Positions 24,472-35,205 of a stretch of 64,000 nt of DNA are shown here, in pieces. Every line of letters begins with the position of its first letter. Position 1 is the first letter of the stretch. The translations under genes were made by a program, and so were the position numbers. This DNA comes from Cryptomeria japonica (Eukaryota > Streptophyta > Pinopsida > Cupressales > Cupressaceae): positions 98,021,796 through 98,085,795 of the forward strand of contig NC_081412.1 in NCBI RefSeq assembly GCF_030272615.1, written 5' to 3'. Below the pieces are notes generated by a model. That model worked only from the letters and a program-made list of their open reading frames with translations, did no database searches and was not told where the DNA came from.

Positions 24472-24848
24472 TGACAACTTTTGCTCAAATTTGCAGGACA
24501 GTGCCGTATCGACATTTTACTGCTAATTCCAGGTCCGCAGCTTCATACTATATCCCTAACTCAGTTTATAAAGCGAATCTTTGTCACTTTCTATGCATTC
24601 CTAGCTTAATTTCCTTATCAACATTCTTTACAAAAGAGGGTAGCCTTGCTTTCTTAACCCTTGAAACTCATTTAGCATCCAATCTTGCCTTGTGTGGGAT
24701 TGGATCTTGTGAGTTTCAACCCCTCTTTTGAATGTAAAGTCTCTCTCCTAAGTGAAAACCATCGAATCCTAGTGAACCTCCCTTCTCTCTCCTCGGAGTT
24801 GGAAGAGGGGAGAGCAACTAGGGTTCGATCGCGATTTTCCGCTTTACA

Positions 24849-24868
24849 TTTTGGTGAACCCGACGTGA
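24849..24868 (+). other. Primer-binding site of gag-protease element
   Basis: TTTTGGTGAACCCGACGTG follows the LTR end directly. The TGG start is three bases in. I cannot name the primer tRNA with certainty. A near copy (TTTTGGTGAACCCC) follows an LTR end at 40937. Confidence 0.6.
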
Positions 24869-26022
24869 ACATCCTTTCTGATTATTCATGATTAGATCTA
24901 AAAATTGATTCCTTGATTACATTTCCATGTTTGATCTTTTGCAAAATTTTAGAGGTGATTGCGTAAAAACCCTAAAATTTCTTTTTAGTAATTGAACTTG
25001 TGAAATGCTTAATTATTAATGTTTGTTTCAGATCTGCCCTTCTATTACAAATTATCAATTCATATTTGTGCTTTAATTTTGAAAATTCAGTGGTTAAGTG
25101 TCAAAACCCTAATTTTTGAAACCCTCTTGATTCAACCTTTGTCCGACAATTTCACTGATCAAAACATCTCCAAATCAGCTGTAACTTTGGATTCCGCAAT
25201 AAAATCATAATATCTTTCATCCCTGAAAATTTGGAAAAAAGTTGCGAGGACCGTGGCGTCGAGCGCCATCGTCCCCGACATTTTTTCCGAAATTTCGGGA
25301 GCGAGATCTTACTGTATTTTTCTGCTAAAATCCAGAATTTTGGCTGATTTTATCAATTATAACACTTTCAAAATTACAGTCAAAGTTGGTCTTGTGATTT
25401 CTTGGATTAAGGCTTCTAATCATTCAAAAATTGTTGAAATTGAAATTTTGTATCAAAATTGTGTTCTTACTAAATCTGAAAAGTGTGTTTGCATTCATTC
25501 GAAATTTCAGTGGTTTATTCAAATTCTTGCAATTTGTGACTTTTGAAATTAAGTGCTTAATTACAACAACTTTAATTTCCACTTTCAAAATTGAATTTTG
25601 CGTGAAATTGAGTCAATTTTTAAAATTTCAAAATTTGCATTGCTTTTGGCATTCCCTCTAAAATCATAAAATTCAAAATTTCAGTTTCCCTCTCTTTTTC
25701 AAAATTCAAAATTTTGCATTTTTCGACAATCTTGGTAGTGTTCAATTTTGAGATTGCAACTTTAATTTGGCCTATCTACAGATCATAAAATCACTCAATT
25801 TTTTCAGATTAGCTCTAAAATCATCATAACTTTCATCCCTGCAAATTTCAAAAAAAGTTGCAAGGACCATGTTGCACTCCGAGCGCCACGGTCCCGGACA
25901 TTTTTTTCTGAAATTTTGGGAGACTGTCGTGATTGCATTTAACAGCTTAAATCTGGAAGATTGGTTGGTTTTACTGAAAATTGCTACCTCTAAATTCAAA
26001 ATTTCCTCTTCCTTTCTAGTGC
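24869..26022 (+). other. Leader with duplicated palindrome module
   Basis: Long AT-rich 5' untranslated leader. Two blocks (about 25190-25350 and 25800-25965) are similar to each other: each has TTTCATCCCTG, an A-rich run, AGTTGC, a GGACC...GGTCC-type palindrome (25248-25274, 25864-25894), and then TTTTTYYGAAATTT. The LTR block 24420-24540 shares the later part. No open frame of interest. Confidence 0.6.
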
Positions 26023-28029
26023 ATGAGTTTTACAACAATAAGCCCTACTTACACTATTCCCGTTAGACGAAGCCGTAGAATTAAGTCTTTCCGAGGTTTA
26101 ACTACCGAGGAGATGGAACCTAATTTGAGTAGTCTTTTTAACGAGGACATGGGTAATTCCTCTAATCCTCCTAATGATGAAGAAGCTCTCCATGAGGTTT
26201 CTGTTGAACAACTTTCAAAATTGGATAACCAATTTGACGATTTTCACCAATGGATGTCTCATGAGTATCCCGATAGTCAAGCTCTTCCTTTAATTGAGGG
26301 TCTAAAACGCATGCTTCAAAGTGATAAGAATGGAATTGATATTTTGCGTGGTATTTCACACATTGTGAATTCGAATGTGATGCCTATGAAGAGTTGTGCC
26401 GAATCTTTAGGTTATACACAACCTCCTACACAAGTCAATCATTCTATTCCTTTGACCACTTCTATTGCTAGCATACCTACCTTTACATCAAACATAATGA
26501 CTACTTCTATACAAGACATTCCCCCTGTGATTACCAGTCATGGGGGCAATCCTCCCTCCTCTTCAATTAACCCTATTCCTTCATTTAATCCGACTTCTTC
26601 ATTCATTCCTTCAATGAGTGTTCCTATTACATCTCCACCAATGAACATGACGCAAGGGGGCAATTCATTTAACCATTCCATTCCTCCTTGTAGTGTTCCT
26701 CCTGTCCAATCATCTCCTATGACTAATTATCACAGAGTCCCACCACCTTACTCTTTACCTTCTTTCAATAACATCACACCTCCATCTCAATCTAACACAT
26801 CTAATATGAACTCTTCGACTGAAGCAACCATTAACAATCTTGCACAAACTGTCTCTTCTTTACAGCAACAAATTGCCTCTATGAATCAATCTAAGTTTAG
26901 TGTGCCCACATTTGATGTTGCGAGCCCACTTTCTCTTGACATTGTTCGAGCCATCCCTCCTAAACATGTTGAAATCCCGCATTTGGAGCTTTATAACGGT
27001 AAAGGAGATCCTCTAACACATGTTAAGACTTTTCAAACAATATGTACTGATTTTGCTTATGACCAAAGGTTGCTTGCAAAACTGTTTACTAGAACATTAA
27101 GAGACAAAGCCCTACAATGGTATTGGTCATTACCTTCTTATTCTATTACTTCTTTTGAACAACTTGCAAATGCTTTCATTCAACAATTTCAAAACAATAT
27201 AAGTCCTAAAGTTACTTTGATTGATTTAATGCAATGTAAACAAGGTGTTAAAGAAAAAGTGACTGATTTCATTGGTAGATATAAGCATTTGTATGCTCAA
27301 ATTTCTTTTCCAGTGCCTGATAATGATATTCAAAGAATCTTTATTTCTAATTTACAAAAAGATATTCGAGACAAACATCTATTTTCTGAGTTTACTTCTT
27401 TCCAACAGTTGTGTGCCACTCTTCACAATTATCAACTGACTGTGAGTCAAATGGAACAATCTCATCCTATGGCTCCGAGTGATAAGGGTGATAGCAGTCA
27501 ACAACCATTTGGGAAGTTTAAACCGAACAGAGATTCCATCAAATTCAATGAAAACATCATCAACAACAATGTGAATGCAGCATCAGGTGTGCCTCCTATT
27601 TCTAAATTTTTCAAAAAAGAAAGAAAGTATACTCCTTTGAATGAATCATTGCATGGTATTGTGAATAAGTTATTGGAACAAAATGTGCTTACTCTTCCTC
27701 CTGTACGACAAATTGATCCTGCAAAGATTACTTCACCTTATTTTGATAGCAAAGCTTTTTGTCACTTTCATCGTCAGCCTGGACATGATACTAAAAAATG
27801 TTTTTCTTTAAAGGGTAAAATTCAAGATTTGATTGATAATAATACTATCTCTGTTTCTGGAGTGAATGATAAAGGCAACACATCTGTAGCTCCTCCTAAC
27901 CAAAATCTTCCGATTTTTACTGATCCATTACCTTCTCATACCTCTAATGCGATTGAGGCTAATGATTCTTCTTTATCATCTGATGGTCTTGTGTCTATGA
28001 CTCCGAATGTGATTAACTTTGTAGAGTAG
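26023..28029 (+). CDS. Gag polyprotein of the gypsy-type element
   Basis: 668 residues, intact. Residues 1-265 are Pro/Ser/Thr-rich and probably disordered. A short coiled coil follows (about 268-290), then the retrotransposon capsid domain (about 320-460), with signature parts such as YNGKGDPLTHVKTFQ, ALQWYWSLP and FEQLANAFIQQF. A C-X2-H-type knuckle, CHFHRQPGHDTKKC, is near residues 579-592, as in Tat-like gag proteins. The product should form virus-like particles in the cytoplasm and package element RNA. The start is the first ATG of the frame after the long leader. The frame ends with TAG followed by CAA and continues in phase into the protease region, so readthrough or a recent nonsense change are both possible. 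Confidence 0.88.
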   Translation: MSFTTISPTYTIPVRRSRRIKSFRGLTTEEMEPNLSSLFNEDMGNSSNPPNDEEALHEVSVEQLSKLDNQFDDFHQWMSHEYPDSQALPLIEGLKRMLQSDKNGIDILRGISHIVNSNVMPMKSCAESLGYTQPPTQVNHSIPLTTSIASIPTFTSNIMTTSIQDIPPVITSHGGNPPSSSINPIPSFNPTSSFIPSMSVPITSPPMNMTQGGNSFNHSIPPCSVPPVQSSPMTNYHRVPPPYSLPSFNNITPPSQSNTSNMNSSTEATINNLAQTVSSLQQQIASMNQSKFSVPTFDVASPLSLDIVRAIPPKHVEIPHLELYNGKGDPLTHVKTFQTICTDFAYDQRLLAKLFTRTLRDKALQWYWSLPSYSITSFEQLANAFIQQFQNNISPKVTLIDLMQCKQGVKEKVTDFIGRYKHLYAQISFPVPDNDIQRIFISNLQKDIRDKHLFSEFTSFQQLCATLHNYQLTVSQMEQSHPMAPSDKGDSSQQPFGKFKPNRDSIKFNENIINNNVNAASGVPPISKFFKKERKYTPLNESLHGIVNKLLEQNVLTLPPVRQIDPAKITSPYFDSKAFCHFHRQPGHDTKKCFSLKGKIQDLIDNNTISVSGVNDKGNTSVAPPNQNLPIFTDPLPSHTSNAIEANDSSLSSDGLVSMTPNVINFVE

Positions 28030-29439
28030 CAAGAAAATCCTAAAGAACCTTCCATCACATTTGATTCTAGTGAAACCATTAGGGCACCTGATGGTCCTTT
28101 ATACATAGTTGCAAAAGTCAAGAATACACCTTGCCGTGGAGTGCTTATTGATCCTTCGTGCATAGTTAATGTTATTACTGAAGAATTCCTTTTTACTTTG
28201 CAATTGAATCAAGTGATATATGACAAAACAGATGTGATTGTGAAATTATTTGATGCATTTTCTTCTCCTGCAATTGGTTCTATTACATTGCCTATTGAGG
28301 TCCATAACAAATCTCTTGATGTGAACTTTGCTATTATTCCTTCATCTGAACAATTTCGTGTGAAACTTGGCTATCCATGGCTATCTTCCATGAAAGCTAT
28401 TGCTTCTCCTATTCATAAGTGTTTGAAATTTCCCCATAATGGTGAAGTTGTTACTGTTAATCATAGTCTCTTTAAACCAGCTGAAAGAACCTCTAGCGTT
28501 CCTATTGATTACTTTTGGCCTAAACAATTCCAATCCCTTCCTCCGCGAAGTGATCATCTTTTCAAATCTTATCAAAAGTGGAAAACAGATATGATCCTAT
28601 CTTTAAGTGAACCTAGAACACCTAAACTTGACATTCCTATCGTTCTTGAGAAGGAAGTTCTTCCTTTGAAAGATAAAACTAATGTCTTTCCTCAAGAAGA
28701 TTCTCAACTCATCCCTATGGATGTGACTATGTCTATACCTAATAACCCTTCTAAAAGTAGACCTATACCTCCTCGTCATGATGGACTTGGTCTTCTTCCT
28801 AAACCAAAAATTCTTCCTTTATATGGAGCAGTTCCTCCTCCTTCCTTTTATAGAGAGAAGAGACCTTCTTCTTCTCCTATTATCCATCCTAAGAGACCAC
28901 AACCTAAACACCCAAGTGATAGGGATGAGAACATTCCTCCTCCTCAATCTTCTACACTTCCTACTAAGACTAGACGTAATCGTTCTGCACGTGAACGCCG
29001 ACGAAAGCGTCATCTTAGGGCTCAAGCAGCTGCTTCTCAAACTTTACAATCTCCAAAAACACCTTCAACAAGCATTATTCCATTTTCTCCTCAGCCGGAA
29101 ATTGAGCCTAAATCTCCTAAACATAAGATGCATGATGGTCTTGATCCTGTGCGAGTTAAAGATCCTATTTTTATAAATCTTGATGATGCTATAGATGAAA
29201 ATGTTATTCATGATGAACATGTTACTCCTCTTGCTTCTGATAGTGAATATGAACTTGTTGATGTTGATAACCATTTATCTAATGAATTTTCTAAAGCACT
29301 TATCCTAGCTCCTAGACAAGAACAACGTGGCTCGGAACATGAAGATAGCCCTTGTTTGGATCTTGTGATAGCTCTATCTGCTGTGTTGGATGTTCCTCCT
29401 CTAGCGTGTTCCCTGCCTTCCCGAAACATTGATCAGTAA
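28030..29439 (+). CDS. Protease-like region downstream of gag, in phase after a TAG
   Basis: 470 codons in the gag frame. The N-terminal part has the gypsy aspartic protease layout: a strand before the active site (RGVLID), then PSC where DSG or DTG is expected, then VNVITEEFL, and further on VKLGYPWLSSM, which matches the usual LGRPWL...motif. The active-site Asp is kept but the Gly is not, so activity is doubtful. The rest is a Pro-rich linker with a strongly basic stretch (RRNRSARERRRKRHLRAQ) and an acidic tail. No ATG is needed if it is made by readthrough; the first ATG is at 28141. Pol domains never follow. Confidence 0.7.
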   Translation, partial: QENPKEPSITFDSSETIRAPDGPLYIVAKVKNTPCRGVLIDPSCIVNVITEEFLFTLQLNQVIYDKTDVIVKLFDAFSSPAIGSITLPIEVHNKSLDVNFAIIPSSEQFRVKLGYPWLSSMKAIASPIHKCLKFPHNGEVVTVNHSLFKPAERTSSVPIDYFWPKQFQSLPPRSDHLFKSYQKWKTDMILSLSEPRTPKLDIPIVLEKEVLPLKDKTNVFPQEDSQLIPMDVTMSIPNNPSKSRPIPPRHDGLGLLPKPKILPLYGAVPPPSFYREKRPSSSPIIHPKRPQPKHPSDRDENIPPPQSSTLPTKTRRNRSARERRRKRHLRAQAAASQTLQSPKTPSTSIIPFSPQPEIEPKSPKHKMHDGLDPVRVKDPIFINLDDAIDENVIHDEHVTPLASDSEYELVDVDNHLSNEFSKALILAPRQEQRGSEHEDSPCLDLVIALSAVLDVPPLACSLPSRNIDQ

Positions 29440-29854
29440 GATCGGGGGGTAGATGACGTGCTAGACTAGTTACATTAGCATAGCAGATTCTCTCCCCCTC
29501 TCTTTTGTTACTCCTTCTATATGTTATTCTCATTCTTCTATTTGTCGTCCTTAGTGTTGTCTACTTGAGGACGATGCAAAGCACTGAGATCTCTTTGTGC
29601 TCTCTCATGTTGACTCAAAAGACACATGTGTTCCCTTCTTCTAGGTGACCTTCCTTGATTGGGGAATGAAGAACAATTATGCATACATACATATGATATA
29701 TATACATGACTTATCATACAGCATACTGACCCCGAGGAAAGCGAAGTCACCTCGTGCTTTGTGTTTTGTCTATTATCCTTGGGTTTATCTCACACTTGGG
29801 GGCTAAATCCTTGCGATAACGTGCTCCTTTCCTTCTCATTTCTTATGTGTATCA

Positions 29855-29906
29855 CTACGTTAAAACAATCACCCCCGTTGAGGCGTGTGTGATCGCTTTA
29901 ACGTAG
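29855..29906 (+). repeat. Inverted repeat (18-bp arms) near the 3' end
   Basis: Arms CTACGTTAAAACAATCAC and GTGATCGCTTTAACGTAG pair at 16 of 18 positions, with a 16-nt loop. Located about 300 bp before the 3' LTR. Confidence 0.75.
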
Positions 29907-30196
29907 GGGGGCATACACCCTGTCTATCCTTTCACGATACTTGAAAATTTCTTGGCGAACTTAGCTTTGCCTTGAAAATCTTTTGGTATTTCTTTTGCAT
30001 GACTCATAGTGAGGGAACCTTACTACTGACAGTCATGGTTCTCCCTCGTGATCTTCCCTTTTACTTTGTCAATCGAAGTCGTAAGATCCTTAGTCCACTG
30101 GGGGCTTGGTGTATCTTGCCTCCTTGATGTGGTGAAAGTCTTTCAATGTTGTTTCCTTGTACTTTACCGGAAGTATGAGCATACATACTCCCGCCA

Positions 30197-30211
30197 AAGT
30201 GGGGGCTAAAT
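30197..30211 (+). other. Polypurine tract of gag-protease element
   Basis: AAAGTGGGGGCTAAA directly before the TGTAGCGTCC start of the 3' LTR. Confidence 0.75.
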
Positions 30212-31457
30212 GTAGCGTCCTAAAATTGTGACACTTGCAATTTCAACTGCATTTCGGTCTTCACGATGGCGACGCAACACGCAACCTAAATGGAGACCCC
30301 GAAACTTGCTCACGACACTAAAAACTGCATTTTTCAAGTACCCTAGCCTGAACCTCCTTGCACCCTGCTGTCCCGGGAGGTGGGACCAGAGCGCCCAACG
30401 CCCTGGTCCCTCAGGACCAGGGCGCCCAGCGCCCTGGTCCCTGGGTCCTATTTTGGGCCCGGTCTCCTAAGGGGTATCGGGTCTTTTTGTTTGCAAATTG
30501 GAAAATTACATTCCCTGGTCGGCCTAAGGTCGGGAAAATCAGTCTATCAGCCCTAATTGACAAGTATATAAACTACATTTTCCTCTTTCATTGGGAAATA
30601 ATAAGAAGAGGATAACACATACATGACGGAAAAGGCGTGGAAACTATACTCAAGCATTCAAGCATTCAAGCATTCAAACAATTGATCATTTCAAGTCTCC
30701 ATTCAAGGCTAAGTGTTGCATTCAAGATAAGGATTCAACCATTGAAGAGGAGATCACATGCCACATACTACAACAACATACAACATCTAAACCTTCGCAC
30801 ATAAGGATACAAACATCCTTAGAACAAGGTATTAGTACTTGTTTTACATTACAGTCATTTACATTTACAGCACTTGCTCATTTCTTGGTTAATTCCAAAA
30901 CCGGGGTTTGACCTAAAGGCAAACCCCTAATCCCTAACCCCCCATCGTCTTCACTTTTCTGTGTGTAGGTTGCAGGTACGCGGCTGAAATTGAAGATCTG
31001 GAATCCTTGTGCAGAGACGAACCGATCCCCCTTCGTTTCGTGGATTTTTCGGAGGACCGTGGCGCCGAGCGCCATCGTCCTGACAACTTTTGCTCAAATT
31101 TGCAGGACAGCGCCGTATCGACATTTTACTGCTAATTCCAGGTCCGCAGCTTCATACTATATCCCTAACTCAGTTTATAAAGCGAATCTTTGTCACTTTC
31201 TATGCATTCCTAGCTTAATTTCCTTATCAACATTCTTTACAAAAGAGGGTAGCCTTGCTTTCTTAACCCTTGAAACTCATTTAGCATCCAATCTTGCCTT
31301 GTGTGGGATTGGATCTTGTGAGTTTCAACCCCTCTTTTGAATGTAAAGTCTCTCTCCTAAGTGAAAACCATCGAATCCTAGTGAACCTCCCTTCTCTCTC
31401 CTCGGAGTTGGAAGAGGGGAGAGCAACTAGGGTTCGATCATGATTTTCCACTTTACA
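30212..31457 (+). repeat. 3' LTR of gag-protease element
   Basis: 1,246 bp; differs from the 5' LTR by one fewer 31-bp hairpin unit (two units at 30383-30440) and about 20 substitutions. TATA box copy at 30565-30572; palindrome copy at 31054-31080. Confidence 0.9.
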
Positions 31458-32189
31458 CACTTGATTACAAGATAAACTCCCAATGAGATATTCTCGTGGT
31501 CTAGACTCCGAGTAACATCGTTGTCCACTCCCCACGACGCCAGACACTCACTTGGAAGCCCACTCCCCCTAGCATGCACCTAGACCATAAGGTGCCAACA
31601 ATGCACAACACATAAACATGGGCTCTCAATACAATCTAACCGGATAACCATGGTTACTCAATCAATATAAACTCATGAGACATGAATAACATATGTCATC
31701 AGCCATATAAGAAGCATGGAACACACATCATGCATATAATAACAACCAAATGACTCCAAAGAATAATGACGACAAGGCATAACATAGTCCATAAATCCAA
31801 TCATGCAAACAAAAGCCTCCACTATCAAAGACATAACAATAAGCAAGAGTAACGCATGCATACATCTTACTCAACCATAAAATAATACAACCCTCAATAG
31901 CGGATCACAGAACTCACGTTGGAGCATAGTCAAATCATTCTCAACAACAAGGTATTATCCTTCTTGTTGGAGCTATAACAACATGTACACACACAATTCC
32001 TCAATGGTGAGGCAATATTCATCTTACCAAAGCCCAAATAACCATGAAACATTCAAATTTGAGTAATACACAAAGCCAAAAATCTCAAGAACATCACAAC
32101 ATGCCTCTAATAAAAATACAAAATCTTGAAAATTGATCACAGCTGACAAAATTATAAAAAACTCACTAAAAAGCCAGAATTGCGCATTT

Positions 32190-32400
32190 GACCAATCTAT
32201 TAGAGCATATGACAAATCCTCTAGCACATTTGCTAAACATTTTAGAGCATTCGTTAAATATTTTAGTGCATCTTTTAAATCGTTTAGAGCATCTATTAAT
32301 TCTTTTAGAGCATTTGTTAATTCTTTTAGAGCATTTGCTAATTCTTTCAGAGCATTTATTAATTTATGTTGCACATTTGTTAAACAGAACAACACATTTG
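32190..32400. repeat. 21-bp minisatellite in unit A
   Basis: About ten degenerate units of the type TTTTAGAGCATTTGTTAATTC. The period is 21 bp, so one minus-strand frame reads as a seven-residue repeat (NALKELT-like). Confidence 0.8.
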
Positions 32401-33279
32401 TTTGCTTAGCGCGCCCAGAAAGTCTAAAAACAGAAAGAAAATTCACAACAAACACAAAAATCAACCCAACTTCCCATAAAAAATGAAAACTATATGAAAT
32501 ATATTTATCTTGAGGTCTCATATGCAAAATTATATTTATCAACTATATGATAATTTCTCAAAATTGCTCCCGACAGACAATCTTTTCACAGACACGAAGA
32601 AAATAATCTTTTAAATTAAAAACCATAGAAGGAAATAGATCTTTGACCTGGAAAAATTGAAGTTATGGAAAATGAGTTTGAAGAAACGCAATCAAACCAA
32701 AATGTAGCCAAATCAAATCAAGTTTTCAAATCTTCAATCATACAGAGATTTCCCCAAAAAGCCAACAACCCGGCAAAGCTTAGGAAAATAAATTATATAG
32801 AATATTAAAGCCAAAACCATGAAATAATGTTGGCCAATCAAAATGATAGAATAAAATATATTTCTTACCAACCCTTCTCGAAAACCAAGGTAAGAATAAT
32901 AAAATATTTATTTAATTAACTTACCACAATATGTCAACCAATAGCAAAATAGGGTAGGTAAAGAAATAATATAATTAACCCAAAAGGATAAATAGGAAAC
33001 AATAATACAATTGACCAAGGATAAATTAAACCATGGGCACAATTAAATATAAAAGCCCATCAATAAAATAACCAAGGGTGCATAAATAAATACCCAAATG
33101 AATAAATAATAAATATACAATAGTCACTAAATCAATAAATAAATAATCAACAATATAAAATCACTTATTAAATATAATTCTCAAAATTAATCTCTTATTA
33201 ATATTAAATATTAGTGTCAAATATTTATTTTATTTTATTTTTTTTAATGGGTAAACGCTTTTAATCCAGAGCTATGAAC

Positions 33280-33345
33280 CGATGGGATTTGAACCTTGAT
33301 AGCAAGAACAACAATTTAACCATCACAACATGCCACTATAAGCAA
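33280..33345 (-). other. tRNA-like segment, possible SINE or pseudo-tRNA
   Basis: On the minus strand, GTGATGGTTAAATTG and, about 28 bp later, GGTTCAAATCCC resemble internal A and B boxes of RNA polymerase III promoters. The remaining stems do not form a clean cloverleaf by eye. Confidence 0.3.
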
Positions 33346-33980
33346 CTATTTATTTAATTTATTATTATAAACTATGTAAATCTATTAATTTAATTTAATA
33401 TTATTAAACTATATAAATCAATTAATTAATTAATAATTTAATTATTCAATAATCATAACACTACAAAGCAATCCAACATAGGATAACTCAAGAAACCACT
33501 TGACGCTAAACAACAACTCACACCAAGACTCTAAACTGACAAGGGTAATCAACTTAAACCTAGAGTGTAGAATGGGTTTTCATGTCATCTCTTATCAACT
33601 TGCCATTGGGATAAGACACGGTCAGACTTGTGAAGCCTAGTGGAGTCGATGTCTAGTACTTGCAAACCTATCATCACCAATACACGTACAACAACATATA
33701 TAATAACATATATCATAAATGATCAGGCAAGTGAAGAGAATTGCAACATCATATCATGCTCACAATGAATGATATTATATCTTCTCAATCACAAACGCAG
33801 TAGAAGATAGTTACGACAACCAAGCACTATCAAAATCATCATCATATCTAATACAATCATGAATTAGGGTTAGTACATGGTTAGATAGCATCAAATCATC
33901 ATAAAGTAGACTAATCTATATCAATATGATATATTGATGCACAAAAGACAATATGAATTGGGGAGGGGCACTACACTCAT

Positions 33981-35187
33981 TGCTCTGATTTCTTGACACG
34001 AATTTCTCCACCATTGGGTTGTATAAAAAAAATTATATCAAACTTGAAGAATCATCCCTTACAAGACTCATCTAAACCTCCATCTCTCTTTTTTGAATTA
34101 TCCTTCTTCTTGGTTTATTTTTTAAGGATCCATTCTTATTGTCAAGGCATGGATTATCCTTTGAGCCTATCAATATTTCTTCCATAATAACTATCTTATC
34201 AAAATATTCCAAATTCTAGAGCCTAGCATCTCCATCATCTACTCCTGTCATTCTCATGGTTAGTAACAACAACCTTGATTCATTTTTGGGCTCAAAAGGC
34301 ATCAAGTTTTCTTTCCCATTAGATCTAGTAGTTTGCATAAGCCAAGCATGGCCACAATAACACAAACACAAGTTATACAACCCATTATAATACTACTTGC
34401 TTCACATTAAATGGGGAGTATTTCTCACTCCATAATCAGTAAATAGATACAAAATAAAAATAACTCAAATAATGTCCTTAATATGCACTATTAACCACTT
34501 TAAATGGATGTAACTTAATTAAAATAAGTGTATATCAAGAAAAGAAAAAGATATTAAAAATGAAATAGAAAATAGGAAACATACATAATAAGAAAAAAAA
34601 TCAATTTTCAAATTATAATGTATGAGAAATGGGGTTCACAAGTCTAAACATGCAAACAAGGAATCAAACCCAATCACATCAATTACACTAGAGAACAAAC
34701 AATAGGTCCAAAGTCAAACCCTTGGTAGAGTTGGGAACTATGATTGATTGTTCTCTTTTGTGTTTGATTGATTGGATATGATTAGAAATTGAAATATGCA
34801 AGAACTAGGCTAAATGGTGCAATTTCGACAATAATCAATACAAACAAACCAATGTAGAACCATAAATCAACTAAGATGTACAAAACTAGAAATAAGATGC
34901 ATATAGAAACCTTGTCTAAAATATTATCTCAAAATGGTTGGACACTATGGCTAGGCCCCATATTCTGACAAGTGTCCAAGTGCAAATCGGTATCAAATTT
35001 GGGCTCATAAACCTTCAAACTAACTTCCCTCCAAGTTTCAAGTCAAATAAGGAGGACTATGGTTCTTAGCCCCATAGTCTAGGTTTTTATTACTATATTT
35101 TTCTCTGGTAAGCTCTGTCTCAGTCTACACAATGCTCATGTACCTTCAAAAATTGTTTGGAACCTATTCATGAGCCTACAATTGCAT
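33981..35187 (+). mobile_element. Internal part of a decayed plus-strand LTR element; left edge unclear
   Basis: Ends in a purine tract and LTR. It contains a 27-nt quasi-palindrome (35054-35080) and a looser one (34940-34977) before the purine tract, like the element at the left edge. The first part (from 33981) should be the leader side of the broken gag gene at 22159, since CTCTGATTT on plus reads AAATCAGAG on minus, resembling a worn Met primer site. The border between the two is not visible. No coding frames of note. Confidence 0.4.
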
Positions 35188-35205
35188 AAAAGGAGAGGAA
35201 AATGG
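35188..35205 (+). other. Polypurine tract before LTR at 35206
   Basis: AAAAGGAGAGGAAAATGG, adjacent to the LTR start. Confidence 0.6.

Larger units (their letters stand above)
23571..24848 (+). repeat. 5' LTR of gag-protease element
   Basis: 1,278 bp, TGTAGCGTCC...CTTTACA. Contains a three-unit GC-rich hairpin minisatellite, a TATA box and a 27-nt quasi-palindrome at 24445-24471. Confidence 0.9.
29440..30211 (+). other. 3' untranslated part of gag-protease element
   Basis: Non-coding. Holds a strong inverted repeat at 29855-29906 and several GGGGGCTAA or GGGGGGC tracts (about 29797, 29905, 30094) similar to the final purine tract. Confidence 0.6.
23571..31457 (+). mobile_element. Young gypsy-type element with gag and protease only
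   Basis: A complete 7.9-kb plus-strand element with perfect TSD cactt (23566-23570 and 31458-31462), LTRs starting TGTAGCGTCC and ending CTTTACA, a primer site, a 1.2-kb leader, one long gag-protease frame, and a purine tract before the 3' LTR. No reverse transcriptase, RNase H or integrase lies between the protease frame end (29439) and the 3' LTR (30212). The LTRs differ by about 20 substitutions by eye (about 1.6%) plus one 31-bp repeat unit, so insertion was comparatively recent. It must rely on enzymes from a related full element. Confidence 0.88.
31463..33970. other. Unit A right part, no gene seen
   Basis: AT-rich LTR-like DNA. A 172-codon minus frame (32024-32542) is explained by the 21-bp minisatellite rather than by a gene. 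Confidence 0.5.
22165..33975 (+). mobile_element. Unit A: coding-free LTR-like unit, about 3.9 kb, split by a gypsy insertion
   Basis: Starts TGTAATGCCTGCC and ends GGGGCACTACA, flanked by a perfect TSD ctcat (22160-22164 and 33976-33980). The terminal 9 bp are inverted repeats with one mismatch. Removing the gypsy insertion (23571-31462) leaves 3,919 bp. No protein-coding capacity, primer site or purine tract is seen. TG...CA ends and a 5-bp TSD fit a solo LTR from an element with very long LTRs. Its end sequences closely match those of unit B read on the minus strand, so both belong to one group. It contains a 21-bp minisatellite and a tRNA-like segment. Confidence 0.7.

Noticed and set aside
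32024-32542. 172-codon minus frame as a coiled-coil protein gene
   Set aside because: It is produced by the 21-bp minisatellite; the rest of the frame is low complexity and no second copy supports it.
22165-33975. DNA transposon or MITE interpretation of unit A from its short inverted ends
   Set aside because: TG...CA ends with a 5-bp TSD fit an LTR better, and the inverted ends are only about 9 bp.
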